A stretch of 64,000 nucleotides of DNA from an uncultured Aquimarina sp. (lineage in GTDB: Bacteria > Bacteroidota > Bacteroidia > Flavobacteriales > Flavobacteriaceae). The stretch is from positions 1-64,000 of the forward strand of contig CANLYR010000007.1 of assembly GCA_947495425.1 (NCBI GenBank). Reading direction: 5' to 3'. Below, one piece after another: positions 39,892 to 49,659 of the stretch. Numbering within the stretch: the stretch's first letter is position 1; each line of letters opens with the position of its first letter. The position numbers and the translations under genes are program-made. The notes under the pieces were generated by a model, which saw nothing but the letters and a program-made list of their open reading frames with translations, searched no databases and was not told the DNA's origin.

Positions 39892-40765
39892 ATTCTTCCT
39901 TGTTATAGTATGTATAAGTTGTATTGGCAATGCCCAAGAATTCAATGCTCAGGTAGCTATTAATGCAGAGCAGACAGGGAACCCTAATTTGCAAGTGTTT
40001 AAAACATTAGAACGTTCATTAACAGAGTTCATTAATAACACGAAATGGACAGATATTGATTATCGTACAGAAGAGCGCGTAAATTGTAGTTTCTTTATAA
40101 ACATTGCGAGTTATGATAATGATGCATTTCTGGCTACAATTCAAGTACAAGCTTCTCGCCCTGTATTCGGGTCTAATTATGCAACTACGATCTTTAATGT
40201 TAATGATAAACAATTTAGTTTTACGTATTTAGAGTTTCAACCTTTGAACTTTAATCCAAATAATTTTGAGTCTAATCTTATTTCTGTAGTCGCCTTTTAT
40301 TTATATACCATTCTAGGTGTAGATGCAGATACTTTTGAATTAAATGGTGGGACTAACTATTATGAAGAGGCTAAAAATATCGTTGGGAATGCACAAGGAA
40401 GTAATACCCTTGGGTGGGAACGAGAACAACGACCTAATAGATATAGGCTTAATGATGACTTACTTTCTGGAGCATATGATGGATACAGAGAGGCAATGTA
40501 TACGTATCACAGAGAAGGCCTAGATGTTATGCACAATAACTTGAAACAAGGAAAAGAAACTATTACTAAAGCTATGGAATCACTTCAGAAAATGCATAAT
40601 AATAGACCTAATTCATACTTGATGAGGGTGTTTTTTGATGCCAAAGCAGATGAGATATCCAGTGTGCTTTCTGGTGGACCATCTGTGAATATCGCCGAAA
40701 CAGTTCAGTTGCTCAATAGAATTGCACCCACATATGCTGAAAACTGGAAAAATATAAAGTTTTAG
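39884..40765 (+). CDS. exported DUF4835 protein
   Basis: A 293-residue protein with a short signal peptide (about 1-17, ending CIGNAQ). It has the DUF4835 hallmarks QEFNAQVAINAEQTGNPNLQ, FKTLERSLTEFINNTKW and REGLDVMHNNLKQGKETITK. The family is confined to Bacteroidota and is found, as here, between coaBC and recN. Probably periplasmic; function unknown. It overlaps coaBC by 8 bases, consistent with coupled translation. Confidence 0.88.
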   Translation: MIRFFLVIVCISCIGNAQEFNAQVAINAEQTGNPNLQVFKTLERSLTEFINNTKWTDIDYRTEERVNCSFFINIASYDNDAFLATIQVQASRPVFGSNYATTIFNVNDKQFSFTYLEFQPLNFNPNNFESNLISVVAFYLYTILGVDADTFELNGGTNYYEEAKNIVGNAQGSNTLGWEREQRPNRYRLNDDLLSGAYDGYREAMYTYHREGLDVMHNNLKQGKETITKAMESLQKMHNNRPNSYLMRVFFDAKADEISSVLSGGPSVNIAETVQLLNRIAPTYAENWKNIKF

Positions 40766-40835
40766 AAAACTCTTTCTTGAATTTTTTTAAAACTGTAGTA
40801 TCTTTACTTTTTAAACTATAAAATTTTTCTATCCT

Positions 40836-42491
40836 TTGCTTAGAGGTCTTTCTATAAAAAACTTCGCTTTAATAGAACAGCTGCAAGTATCTTTTGATTC
40901 TGGTTTAATAACCATTACCGGAGAAACCGGTGCAGGAAAATCATTGTTGCTTGGAGCTTTGGGTTTATTGCTCGGTAAAAGAGCAGATCTTGGTAGTGTA
41001 AAAGATAATGCACAAAAATGCATCATAGAAGGCGTGTTTGCCATAAAACAATATGATCTTGCTAGTCTTTTTGAAAATGAGGAATTAGATTATGAAGATG
41101 AAACGATCATTAGGCGTGAAATTTTACCATCAGGAAAATCAAGAGCTTTTGTTAATGATACTCCGGTTACACTACAATCATTAGCTGCACTTGGAGTGAA
41201 ATTAATTGACATTCATAGTCAACATCAAACATTAGAAGTAACCACAAATGATTTTCAGTTTGAAGTTTTGGACGCATTAGCAGAAACACGTCGAGAAATA
41301 GAATCTTACAAACGAGGACTTCGATTACTGAAGGAAAAAGAGAAGGAGGTAAATATCTTGGTTGCAAGTCAAGAAGAATTTACCAAAGAGTATGACTATA
41401 ATTCTTTTCTTTTAAAAGAACTAGAAGAGGCAAAACTCCAACCCAGAGAATTACAAGAGTTAGAAGAACGATACGAAAAGTTAAATAATATAGAGGAGAT
41501 TCAGGAGCGATTATCAAGCTCGGTTTCATTACTATCTTCTGAAGAAATTGGGGTCTCAGATCAATTAAATATGATCAAGGCTAACCTTTCTAAGATTGCA
41601 TCTTATTCGAGCGGGTTAAAAGATGTGTCTGATAGAGTTGAAAGTATCTATATAGAACTAGACGATATTCATGTTTCATTGCAAAACGAACTCGAGAAAT
41701 TAGAAGCTGATCCTCAGCAATTAGAGGATGCAAGCAAACGGTTAGAACTATTACACAGTTTACAAGTAAAACATGCTGTTTCTACAGTAGAAGAACTTAT
41801 TGTTATGATGGAGTCGCTTCAAGAAAAAGTTTCTAAAACAGAATCGCTTTCAGAAGATATTGAAGCACTTCAAGTTAGTATCGAGAAAATTCAGATTCAG
41901 CTGGATGAAGTTGCAGAAAAAATTCACAAAAAACGAAAAAAAGCATTACCCCAATTAATAAAAGAATTAGAAATTATTCTTAATGCTTTAGGTATGCCTA
42001 ACGCAACATTTAATGCCTCTTTAGCTATGCAGGAACAATATTTGTCTAATGGAAAAGAAACCTTGGAATTTTTGTTCTCTGCCAATAAAGGAGGTGCCTT
42101 TGGACAATTAAAAAAAGTGGCGTCAGGAGGTGAGTTGTCAAGAATAATGATCGCTATCAAAGCTATTTTATCGAGATATACACAACTACCAACCATTATT
42201 TTTGATGAAATAGATACAGGTGTATCTGGTGAGGTGGCTCATAAGATGGCAGATTTGATGATGGATATGAGTAAGAATTTACAAGTGTTTAGTATTACGC
42301 ATTTACCTCAGATTGCAGCCAATGGTCAAAGTCAATATAAGGTTTACAAAGAAGATATAGACAATACCACAGTGACCCAACTTAGATTATTAACTGATGA
42401 AGAACGAGTCTATGAAATAGCCGAAATGATAGGCGGGAAAAACGTTTCAGATTCAGCATTAACACATGCTAAATCCTTATTACATCTATGA
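40836..42491 (+). CDS. recN: DNA repair protein RecN
   Basis: RecN is an SMC-like ATPase acting in double-strand-break repair. This 551-residue protein starts at a TTG (40836), giving MLRGLSIKNFALIEQLQVSF, the canonical N terminus. Walker A is ITGETGAGKSLLLGALG (about 29-45). A central coiled coil spans about 160-370. The ABC signature is KKVASGGELSRIMIAIKAIL (about 427-446), with Walker B TIIFDEIDTGVSG. No in-frame ATG gives a complete N terminus, so the TTG start is well supported. End of the bamD operon. Confidence 0.95.
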   Translation: MLRGLSIKNFALIEQLQVSFDSGLITITGETGAGKSLLLGALGLLLGKRADLGSVKDNAQKCIIEGVFAIKQYDLASLFENEELDYEDETIIRREILPSGKSRAFVNDTPVTLQSLAALGVKLIDIHSQHQTLEVTTNDFQFEVLDALAETRREIESYKRGLRLLKEKEKEVNILVASQEEFTKEYDYNSFLLKELEEAKLQPRELQELEERYEKLNNIEEIQERLSSSVSLLSSEEIGVSDQLNMIKANLSKIASYSSGLKDVSDRVESIYIELDDIHVSLQNELEKLEADPQQLEDASKRLELLHSLQVKHAVSTVEELIVMMESLQEKVSKTESLSEDIEALQVSIEKIQIQLDEVAEKIHKKRKKALPQLIKELEIILNALGMPNATFNASLAMQEQYLSNGKETLEFLFSANKGGAFGQLKKVASGGELSRIMIAIKAILSRYTQLPTIIFDEIDTGVSGEVAHKMADLMMDMSKNLQVFSITHLPQIAANGQSQYKVYKEDIDNTTVTQLRLLTDEERVYEIAEMIGGKNVSDSALTHAKSLLHL

Positions 42492-42657
42492 TAATCTACA
42501 CGCAGCAATTTTCTTATAAATTTAAATACATCGACAAAAAGCAATAAAAATCGATAAAAAGTGTGTTTTTCATCGATTTTAACACTTTTAGACACAGTCG
42601 AAGATAATTATTTTGTAGTTTCACCGTTGTAGTTCCAAATCTACAAAGCCTCAAATT

Positions 42658-43152
42658 ATGAAATTATCTAAAATCCTATGCTATATGGTTTGTATAGCAA
42701 CTTTCTGTGTTTCTTGCACAACTGAAAATATTGATACTGAAGTGAATACTATCGACAAAGAATTATTCATTCCTGAAGTGAAGCCGATAGAAACTAAGAT
42801 ATTAAAACTAATAAATGAATATCGTATTTCTTTAGCATTAGAAACATTAGTACCTATTGATATAGTGAAATCACAAGCATTTAATCATACACAGTATATG
42901 ATAGACCAGAATACTATGTCTCATGATTATTTTCATAAGCGTAGATCTTATCTTATCGATAAAGCAGGAGCAATCAAAGTTGCCGAGAATGTAGGATACG
43001 GATATTCTTCTGCAGAATCTGTTGTTGATTCATGGATCAAAAGCGAAAGCCACAGAGCAGCAATCGTAGGAGATTTTACCAATTTTGACATCTCTGTAGA
43101 TCAAAATGAAGATGGAGTGCTTTACTTTACCAATATTTTTATCAAAAAATAA
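42658..43152 (+). CDS. CAP/SCP-domain lipoprotein
   Basis: This 164-residue lipoprotein has a signal with lipobox CVSCTTEN (Cys about 20), then one CAP (SCP/PR-1) domain. It has INEYRISLALETLVPIDIVK, FNHTQYMIDQNTMSHDYFHK (with two CAP-site histidines) and VAENVGYGYSSAESVVDSWI followed by SESHRAAI. Bacterial CAP proteins are exported, often of unknown function. It stands alone, convergent to the T9SS operon, with an AT-rich upstream gap of 166 bases. Confidence 0.9.
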   Translation: MKLSKILCYMVCIATFCVSCTTENIDTEVNTIDKELFIPEVKPIETKILKLINEYRISLALETLVPIDIVKSQAFNHTQYMIDQNTMSHDYFHKRRSYLIDKAGAIKVAENVGYGYSSAESVVDSWIKSESHRAAIVGDFTNFDISVDQNEDGVLYFTNIFIKK

Positions 43153-43248
43153 AAAGGTATTATCGCCAACAATTTTATTCTGATCTCAGGGCTATAATAT
43201 TGCGATGCCAGATGCTATAGTTTTTAAATGCACACACCCAATACTATG

Positions 43249-45186
43249 CTAGAGGTAGTTGCTTTGTATTAAAAAGACAGAGCGTCTATTTTCTTCATGC
43301 TGTTTTTTAGTACATCTACGACAAGTATTCAAAAGTTGTGATTCTCCGAAACCTATAGCTTTAAGTATTCTAGACGGGTCAATTCCTCTGGATAATATAT
43401 ACTCTTTCGTAGCATCTGCTCTTCGTTGGGATAACCTCATGTTGTATCGATCTGATCCACGATTATCTGTATGAGATTCTATAGTAATTGTCATTTCTGG
43501 ATTGTCCTTCATCACACTAACAAGGTTTTCCAGTTCATATGCGGCATCAACACGGATATTGGATTTATCAAAATCAAAGAAAATTGGATTAAGCACGATC
43601 TCTTTACCTATAATTAGTGGAGTAAGATAGAGATCTACTGTATTCACAAAGCCGTTAACAGTGGAGGTAGAAAATTGTTTATTCCCTGATCTATAATTCT
43701 TTTTGGTTGCCAGTAGTGTAAAGTTTTTAGAACAAGGAATTTTATTTTCAAAAGCATAACTGCCATTCTCACTTGATACTACAGTACTCATAATCTTACC
43801 TGCTTCATCTATAAGTTGCACTGTAACTTCGGATAATGGTTCGGCAGTGCGACTATCATATACATTTCCATTTACAGTTTGTTTGCATTCGTACCTGTCA
43901 AAAGCATATATGTCATCACCTCCTTTGCCTCCAATTCTGTTAGAAGAAAAATAGCCAGTATTGGTTTCTGGATTTATAAAGTAAGCAAAATCATCATAAC
44001 CACTATTATACGGAGCACCAATGTTTTTGGTTTCTATATTTTCATCTTTTGCTGTTTTCAAAATAGTAGATTCAAAGATGTCTAATAGCCCTAAATTGAT
44101 ACGGTTATCTGATGAAAAGTAAAACATGGAGTCTTTGGCTACAAATGGAAAAACTTCACGACCTGCTGTGTTGATCTCGTTTCCTAAATTTTCTACATTT
44201 CCAAAGGTTCCATCGCTATTAATCGCTACTTTATAGATGTCTGTTTGTCCGAAACCTCCTTCTCTGTCTGATACAAAAAATAATGTTTTTTCATCTGGGC
44301 TTAATGCGGGATGGCCTGTTGAGAATGCATCATCATTAAAAGGCAATTCTTTGATATTCGACCATTGCTTGTTTTGTAGGCATGCGCTGTATATTTTGAG
44401 ATTAGAGGTGCCTTCTTTGTCATAAGAAGCGCGTTGTCTTTTGGATACATTATTTCTGGTAAAATACATCGTGCTACCATCTTTTGTTATGGTTAAGACA
44501 CCTTCATGTTCGTTTACCAAATTGATATTATCTGAAACTAATGGTGCTATATCGCTAACACTAATTATAGAATCAACTCTGTTGATTTTTGAAGTGTAGA
44601 GGTTTAGAAAAGGTTCTTCATTCCACGTATATAATTTTCTTTTTTGATTGGTTTCATCACTTTTTCTTGATGAGGCAAAATATAGATTGCCATCAATTTC
44701 AAATCCCCCAAAATCAGAAAATTCACTATTCGAATCTAAGTTTTTTACTCTAATCCGCATATCTTGGGTAGCCGATAATTCCTGAAATTTTTCAAGATTA
44801 ACACTTTCTAAGCCTTTAGTGTATTTGCCATCCTTTTGAAGTTCTTTAAATCTACGTATGTACCGATTAGCTTCTTCATAATTAGACATACTGCGTAGCG
44901 TTTGTATATACTTATAGGCATGCTCTGGATGTAGATCATTATATTTTTGAATAGCTTTATGATACCAGAAATAGGCTTCATCAATATTCGAATTATTATA
45001 ATAACAGTCTCCTATTCTGGTAAGGATATGCTTGCTGCTGTCCTCTTTCTTCAGAGCTTCTTTATAAAGTTCTGCTGCCTTGAGGTAGGCAAAATCCCTA
45101 AAATATTTATCAGCAACCTTAACTTTTTGACCGTATGTTGATAAGCCAATACATAAAATAAAAAATACACATAATTTGTTTTTCAT
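43249..45186 (-). CDS. OmpA family protein with TPR and PD40 repeats
   Basis: This 645-residue envelope protein has a signal peptide (about 1-19) and TPR-like helices (about 25-135). WD40/PD40 beta-propeller repeats (about 150-420) include LSPDEKTLFFVSDREGGFGQ and GYFSSNRIGGKGGDDIYAFD. A CarboxypepD_reg-like module (about 430-510) and a C-terminal OmpA peptidoglycan-binding domain (about 530-645) follow. The latter has FDFDKSNIRVDAAYELENLV and ITIESHTDNRGSDRYNMRLS. It probably anchors a surface assembly to the wall. It follows PorP/SprF and the adhesin in the same operon, the usual T9SS type B set. Confidence 0.92.
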   Translation of the reverse strand: MKNKLCVFFILCIGLSTYGQKVKVADKYFRDFAYLKAAELYKEALKKEDSSKHILTRIGDCYYNNSNIDEAYFWYHKAIQKYNDLHPEHAYKYIQTLRSMSNYEEANRYIRRFKELQKDGKYTKGLESVNLEKFQELSATQDMRIRVKNLDSNSEFSDFGGFEIDGNLYFASSRKSDETNQKRKLYTWNEEPFLNLYTSKINRVDSIISVSDIAPLVSDNINLVNEHEGVLTITKDGSTMYFTRNNVSKRQRASYDKEGTSNLKIYSACLQNKQWSNIKELPFNDDAFSTGHPALSPDEKTLFFVSDREGGFGQTDIYKVAINSDGTFGNVENLGNEINTAGREVFPFVAKDSMFYFSSDNRINLGLLDIFESTILKTAKDENIETKNIGAPYNSGYDDFAYFINPETNTGYFSSNRIGGKGGDDIYAFDRYECKQTVNGNVYDSRTAEPLSEVTVQLIDEAGKIMSTVVSSENGSYAFENKIPCSKNFTLLATKKNYRSGNKQFSTSTVNGFVNTVDLYLTPLIIGKEIVLNPIFFDFDKSNIRVDAAYELENLVSVMKDNPEMTITIESHTDNRGSDRYNMRLSQRRADATKEYILSRGIDPSRILKAIGFGESQLLNTCRRCTKKQHEENRRSVFLIQSNYL

Positions 45187-45196
45187 GAGGATAGGA

Positions 45197-46135
45197 TTAA
45201 AAGTATCTTGGTGATTTTATTCGTCGTTCATTAAATAGTTCATACATGAGCAGAATTTCGTGAGTAGCTCCTAAAAAAGGCCTTAAATCAGAAATAAAAT
45301 GCTCGTACGCATAGCCAACTCTAAGTTGTTTTGATACCTGAAAATCTGCTATACCTGCTAGAGAAGCGGTATCTTTATTATATCGATACGATCCCCCAAG
45401 CCAAAATTTCTCATAAAACAGTATATTAAGATTCAAATCAACAGAGATTGGCGCACCATTTGTAGCTTTTACAAGAGTAGAAGGTTTTAGTTTTGTGTTT
45501 TCGGTAATATCCAATACGTACCCTGCTATGATGTAATAACTTATGCGTTCTAAGGCTACGTAGTCTATTCTGGCCGTTTCGCTTCGATTGTTATCAACAT
45601 TTATTAAACGAGGTGCCGATGCTCCAAAATACCATGTCTTAGTATGTAGGTACAATCCTGCACCTACATTAGGATTCCATCGGTTAGCATAATTTCCGAA
45701 AAAAGGATCCGAGGTTACTTCAGGGTCATTCAAAAACTCTTGATCTAAATTATAATGTGTAGCACCTGCTTTAACTCCCAATGCTAATTTTGTTTTTTCA
45801 GTAAGATTAATGGTATAAGAAAAGTCACCATATAGATAAAGGTAGTTTTCAAAACCAGGAGTATCCCGGATTACTGAAACACCAAGTCCAGCTTTTTCAT
45901 TTTTTAAAGGTGTATGTGCCGATAATGTTTGTGTTTGTGGCCCTCCCTCAATACCTGTCCACTGACTTCTATGCAACCCAACAATACTTAATGTTTCTCT
46001 ACTTCCTGCGTATGCAGGGTTTATCGAAATCGTGTTGAACATATATTGTGTGAATTGTGGTAATTGTTGTGCAAATCCAATTGAACTAATAAACAGTAGT
46101 ACACCTGCTATTTTATATTTTTCTATCCCCATCAA
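45197..46135 (-). CDS. PorP/SprF family type IX secretion membrane protein
   Basis: A 312-residue outer-membrane protein with a signal peptide (about 1-22, ...IGFAQ). The family opening QLPQFTQYMFNTISINPAYA is followed by GSRETLSIVGLHRSQWTGIE. PorP/SprF-type proteins assist secretion or surface anchoring of type B (CTD-B) adhesins of the type IX system. It starts 4 bases after the adhesin stops and ends 10 bases before the OmpA-family gene. A barrel of 14 strands is expected for the family; not verified here. Confidence 0.94.
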   Translation of the reverse strand: MMGIEKYKIAGVLLFISSIGFAQQLPQFTQYMFNTISINPAYAGSRETLSIVGLHRSQWTGIEGGPQTQTLSAHTPLKNEKAGLGVSVIRDTPGFENYLYLYGDFSYTINLTEKTKLALGVKAGATHYNLDQEFLNDPEVTSDPFFGNYANRWNPNVGAGLYLHTKTWYFGASAPRLINVDNNRSETARIDYVALERISYYIIAGYVLDITENTKLKPSTLVKATNGAPISVDLNLNILFYEKFWLGGSYRYNKDTASLAGIADFQVSKQLRVGYAYEHFISDLRPFLGATHEILLMYELFNERRIKSPRYF

Positions 46136-46139
46136 TTTG

Positions 46140-49118
46140 TTATTTTGTGCCTATATAGAGTGGATCTCTAAATGGCTTGAGTCCACTATTATTTAATGTT
46201 ACTATATAATAATATGTACCTGTTGGTACTTGATCCGCTGATCCTAGTGATGCACTAGGTGATATTCCGTTCCAATCATTTTGATAATCTCTTGATTCAT
46301 ATACTATAGCACCCCAACGATTTACAATTACTACATCGATAATATAATTGCAGGCAGCAACTCCATCAACAACAAAATATTCATTAAAAGGGTCGCCGTT
46401 GGGAGTCATTACTTTTGAAATTTTTATATCGCTTTCTCCACAGGCAAAAACTGCGCATCTGTTGTGAACTTCAATTTCTACATCTACATTTACCGGGCAA
46501 CCAGAATCATTTTCGGTATAATTAAATACTAAGGTTTCAGAATCATCTTCATCAAGAAGTGTTACACTTAAAGGGTCAAAAAACTGATTATCGATAACCG
46601 AGGCGTCTCCTGATACTACTTCCCATAAGCCATCAGAATTGATTTCACCATCGAGTAAGCTAAATAAATCCAGCGGTTGTGATTCAATATCACTTGCGGT
46701 ACATAGGCTGGCACTATTTGCTACAACGGTGATATTTTCTAGAGCAATTTCTGCAGTCAATGAATTTGAATTTCCACAATCATCTGTAATTGTGTATTCA
46801 ACTAGCAAGACCCCATCAATAATAGTTGTAAAATCAAAATCAGAAGTTACTGAAAGTGGCACATCTGAATTACATAGATCAGTGGCACATGCGGTTAGAA
46901 GTTCAATATTATCTGTGTTCCATTGATTTGCTATGTCTTCGGCATTAGATACAGAGCATTCTAAAATGATGTCATTAATTGAACATGCATTCAAATTGGG
47001 CGGTGTAGTGTCTTCGAGTGTTAATGCAGCCTCTAGCGCGGCAGTATTTCCGTTTTCGTCTTCAACAGTGTAGGTTATAGTAATAATCCCGCCCAAACCG
47101 CAAGAAGGAATTAAATTGCTAAAGTTATAATCTGATATAATTGTGCCATTGAAAGCTACACCACAAATATCAGATAAACAGGATTCTAATGCCAAAATAT
47201 TATTGGCATTCCAAAGGTCAGCAATACCTTCATTATCAACTCCACTACATGCTATGATTTCATTTACTACATCGCAATTCGTTATATCCGGCAATGTTAT
47301 TTCTGAAACTATAAAATATGCAGTAGCCTGATCACATGCTGTTGGATCACCAGTATCGCAAATAGTATATACGAAACTATCTGTGCCGCTAAATTGTGAG
47401 TTGGGCGTGTAGGTGAAAGTGCCATCATTATTGAGGATTAGAACTCCATTATCTACAGTATCGAATGGTGTGCTATTTACAATTTGCTGATCTCCTTCAG
47501 GATCAAAATCATTATTCAGAACGTTGCCGCTATAATTTTTACATTCAGATAAAAAATAGGCATCATCATTTGCAACTGTTGTATTATTTTGGTTATTAAT
47601 TATAGTAATAATAACAACTGCGGTATCACAGCGTGATGGGATGCCATTATCACATATTGTATACTCAAAGCGATCTTCACCAACAAAGCCTGTTGGAGGA
47701 GTGTAGACAAATGTCCCTTGGTTCGCATCAACACGTATTGTACTTCCTTCTGCAGTTTGTATAGAAGTAGTAGTAACAATAATCAAGTCATTATCAGGAT
47801 CAAAATCATTTGCCAATACATTTCCGCTAACAGGAGTGTCGATTTCTGTAATTGCTGTATCAGTGTTTGCAATAGGAGGATTGTTTTCTGAGTTTTGCCT
47901 TGGTAGCACTTCAATAAATACGGTAGCAGAATCACAGGCTTTTGGTCTTCCGTTATCACAAATAGTATATTCAAAAGTATCCTGACCGATAAATCCGGTT
48001 GGAGGTGTGTACTGATACGCTCCTGTATTTGCATCAATCGTTATTGCTATTCCTTGTGTGGTTGTTACCGCTGTAGTCGTCACTGTTTGCGTATCGTTTT
48101 CGAAATCTATATCATTGGTTAACACATTTCCAGAGACTGGAGTGTCTATAAAAGTAGTGTTGATATCGGGTATAGCATAGGTACAATTATACTCAATATA
48201 TCTGCAGACTGTTACTTCGCAATCATTACTATCAATTACGGTAATCCTATAACTACCCGAAACTAGATTCTCAAAAACACCATGGTTTTGGATAGTCCCA
48301 TCGCTGTCTATAGTATAGTTATAGGGTGCTACACCACCAGATGCATCTACCGTAATAGCTCCTAAATCATCACAAAGAATATTTGTTACTTTCTTAACAG
48401 AAAGCATAAGTTTATCAGGTTGTATGATAGTAGATGACACAGTAGACGAGCAGGATAAGGCGTCGGTGATAGTTACCGTATACGTTCCGGCTCCAACTGA
48501 GGATAAATCTTCGTTTGTAGATCCGTCACTCCACACATAATCATATGGAGGAGTACCTCCGGTTACTGTTATATCAATACTTCCTGTAGCTTCATTGGTA
48601 CAAGCTACATGGGTTATTTGACTTGAGATTTGAATAGCACATACATTTCTGCAGTGTATTGTGATACAATCGGTTCGTTTTTCTCCCATGGCGTCGGTAA
48701 CAGTAACATGATGAGTTCCTTTAGGAAGTCTACTGGCTATGGTAGTACTTTGATTAGTTGCAGAAGAACTCCATTGATACGAATAAGGAGGTGTTCCTCC
48801 AGACACTAGAGCTTTTGCTTTACCATCACAACATAACCCAACTGTAGTAGCATCTTGTATCTTGATCATACTAAGATTCAAAACATTGGTAGGCTCGCTA
48901 GTAGTTGTGTTTTTAGTTTTTAAATTAAGGTCTAAACTGTCATTTTCTTTGTGAGTATATAATTTTGCAGCAGTACTGTTTTTTTCTTTAAAAAAAGAAA
49001 TCTCAGTATCACTGTAATGATTTGTATTGCCATAAGTGCCTGGTGAATATAGAAGTAAAATGGTTAAAGTAAGTATAGCAATTTTTTGATGAAAGAGGTG
49101 TAAAGTAATAATATTCAT
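46140..49118 (-). CDS. T9SS type B secreted adhesin with SprB and Ig-like repeats
   Basis: This 992-residue surface protein has an N-terminal signal (about 10-30). Three SprB-type repeats (about 95-310) are led by SGGTPPYSYQWSSSATNQST, TGGTPPYDYVWSDGSTNEDL and SGGVAPYNYTIDSDGTIQNH. Three Ig/cadherin-like modules (about 315-610) recur as TPVSGNVLxND...YTPPTGFxGxDxFEYTICD. A cysteine-rich HYR-like section follows, then the gliding-motility C-terminal domain (about 895-992, KVMTPNGDPFNEYFVVDG, VVIVNRWGAIVYES). That CTD-B domain is the export and attachment signal. It likely mediates adhesion or gliding; no ligand can be named. Confidence 0.93.
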   Translation of the reverse strand: MNIITLHLFHQKIAILTLTILLLYSPGTYGNTNHYSDTEISFFKEKNSTAAKLYTHKENDSLDLNLKTKNTTTSEPTNVLNLSMIKIQDATTVGLCCDGKAKALVSGGTPPYSYQWSSSATNQSTTIASRLPKGTHHVTVTDAMGEKRTDCITIHCRNVCAIQISSQITHVACTNEATGSIDITVTGGTPPYDYVWSDGSTNEDLSSVGAGTYTVTITDALSCSSTVSSTIIQPDKLMLSVKKVTNILCDDLGAITVDASGGVAPYNYTIDSDGTIQNHGVFENLVSGSYRITVIDSNDCEVTVCRYIEYNCTYAIPDINTTFIDTPVSGNVLTNDIDFENDTQTVTTTAVTTTQGIAITIDANTGAYQYTPPTGFIGQDTFEYTICDNGRPKACDSATVFIEVLPRQNSENNPPIANTDTAITEIDTPVSGNVLANDFDPDNDLIIVTTTSIQTAEGSTIRVDANQGTFVYTPPTGFVGEDRFEYTICDNGIPSRCDTAVVIITIINNQNNTTVANDDAYFLSECKNYSGNVLNNDFDPEGDQQIVNSTPFDTVDNGVLILNNDGTFTYTPNSQFSGTDSFVYTICDTGDPTACDQATAYFIVSEITLPDITNCDVVNEIIACSGVDNEGIADLWNANNILALESCLSDICGVAFNGTIISDYNFSNLIPSCGLGGIITITYTVEDENGNTAALEAALTLEDTTPPNLNACSINDIILECSVSNAEDIANQWNTDNIELLTACATDLCNSDVPLSVTSDFDFTTIIDGVLLVEYTITDDCGNSNSLTAEIALENITVVANSASLCTASDIESQPLDLFSLLDGEINSDGLWEVVSGDASVIDNQFFDPLSVTLLDEDDSETLVFNYTENDSGCPVNVDVEIEVHNRCAVFACGESDIKISKVMTPNGDPFNEYFVVDGVAACNYIIDVVIVNRWGAIVYESRDYQNDWNGISPSASLGSADQVPTGTYYYIVTLNNSGLKPFRDPLYIGTK

Positions 49119-49151
49119 GCGCCCTGGTTTTAATAATTTGCTGCTCGTTAC

Positions 49152-49176
49152 ACTCTTTTTTATATTAAAAAAGAGT
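49152..49176. repeat. perfect palindrome in the adhesin leader
   Basis: ACTCTTTTTTATA then TTAAAAAAGAGT forms a 12-bp stem, 34 bases upstream of the adhesin start codon (minus strand). It would lie inside the predicted leader RNA and could form a hairpin close to the translation start. No known riboswitch class is recognised. Confidence 0.55.
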
Positions 49177-49342
49177 ACAATTAATAGTACTGGTCGTATA
49201 AACGTTTACTATTTATAGACAGATTATAATTTTTATCACTCAACTCTATATGTTTTAGATGTATCTAAAGCAATATTGAATTCGTGTTCAACGAATACCC
49301 GGGGAAGTTTTGTTGAATAAATATAGGTAAGGGGATTGTTGT

Positions 49343-49373
49343 CAAAAGTATATCATGTAGTTCAAATAATCAA
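49343..49373 (-). promoter_or_regulatory. promoter of the T9SS-B operon with a long leader
   Basis: On the minus strand, TTG (49371-49373), 20 bases, then TACTTTTG (49343-49350) fits TTG-N17-23-TAnnTTTG. The first gene starts at 49118, so the leader would be roughly 215-220 bases. The rest of the gap to 49659 is AT-rich and should hold the divergent promoter of the enoyl reductase; I see no open frame in it. Confidence 0.6.
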
Positions 49374-49659
49374 TAAAATATCACTTAGTTTTTAACTCAA
49401 AATGGAATATATTTAACTTAAATGGTGCAAAGGGTTGTGTTCCCTGGCTTTAACTTGTAAAAAAGCAAAAGCTGTTTGTGTTTTGATACGTAAAATTATG
49501 TGTTAATTGTAACAACAAATTGTAGTGAAATATCACCTAGTTAACAATCAAAATTATAATTTATCACAGCACTAAACTTAATTCTATTTCGGTTCGTTAT
49601 GGTTTGGGGTGTTTTGTTATCTTTACGGCTTGTATAACCATCTTTAATTTATAGTTAGA

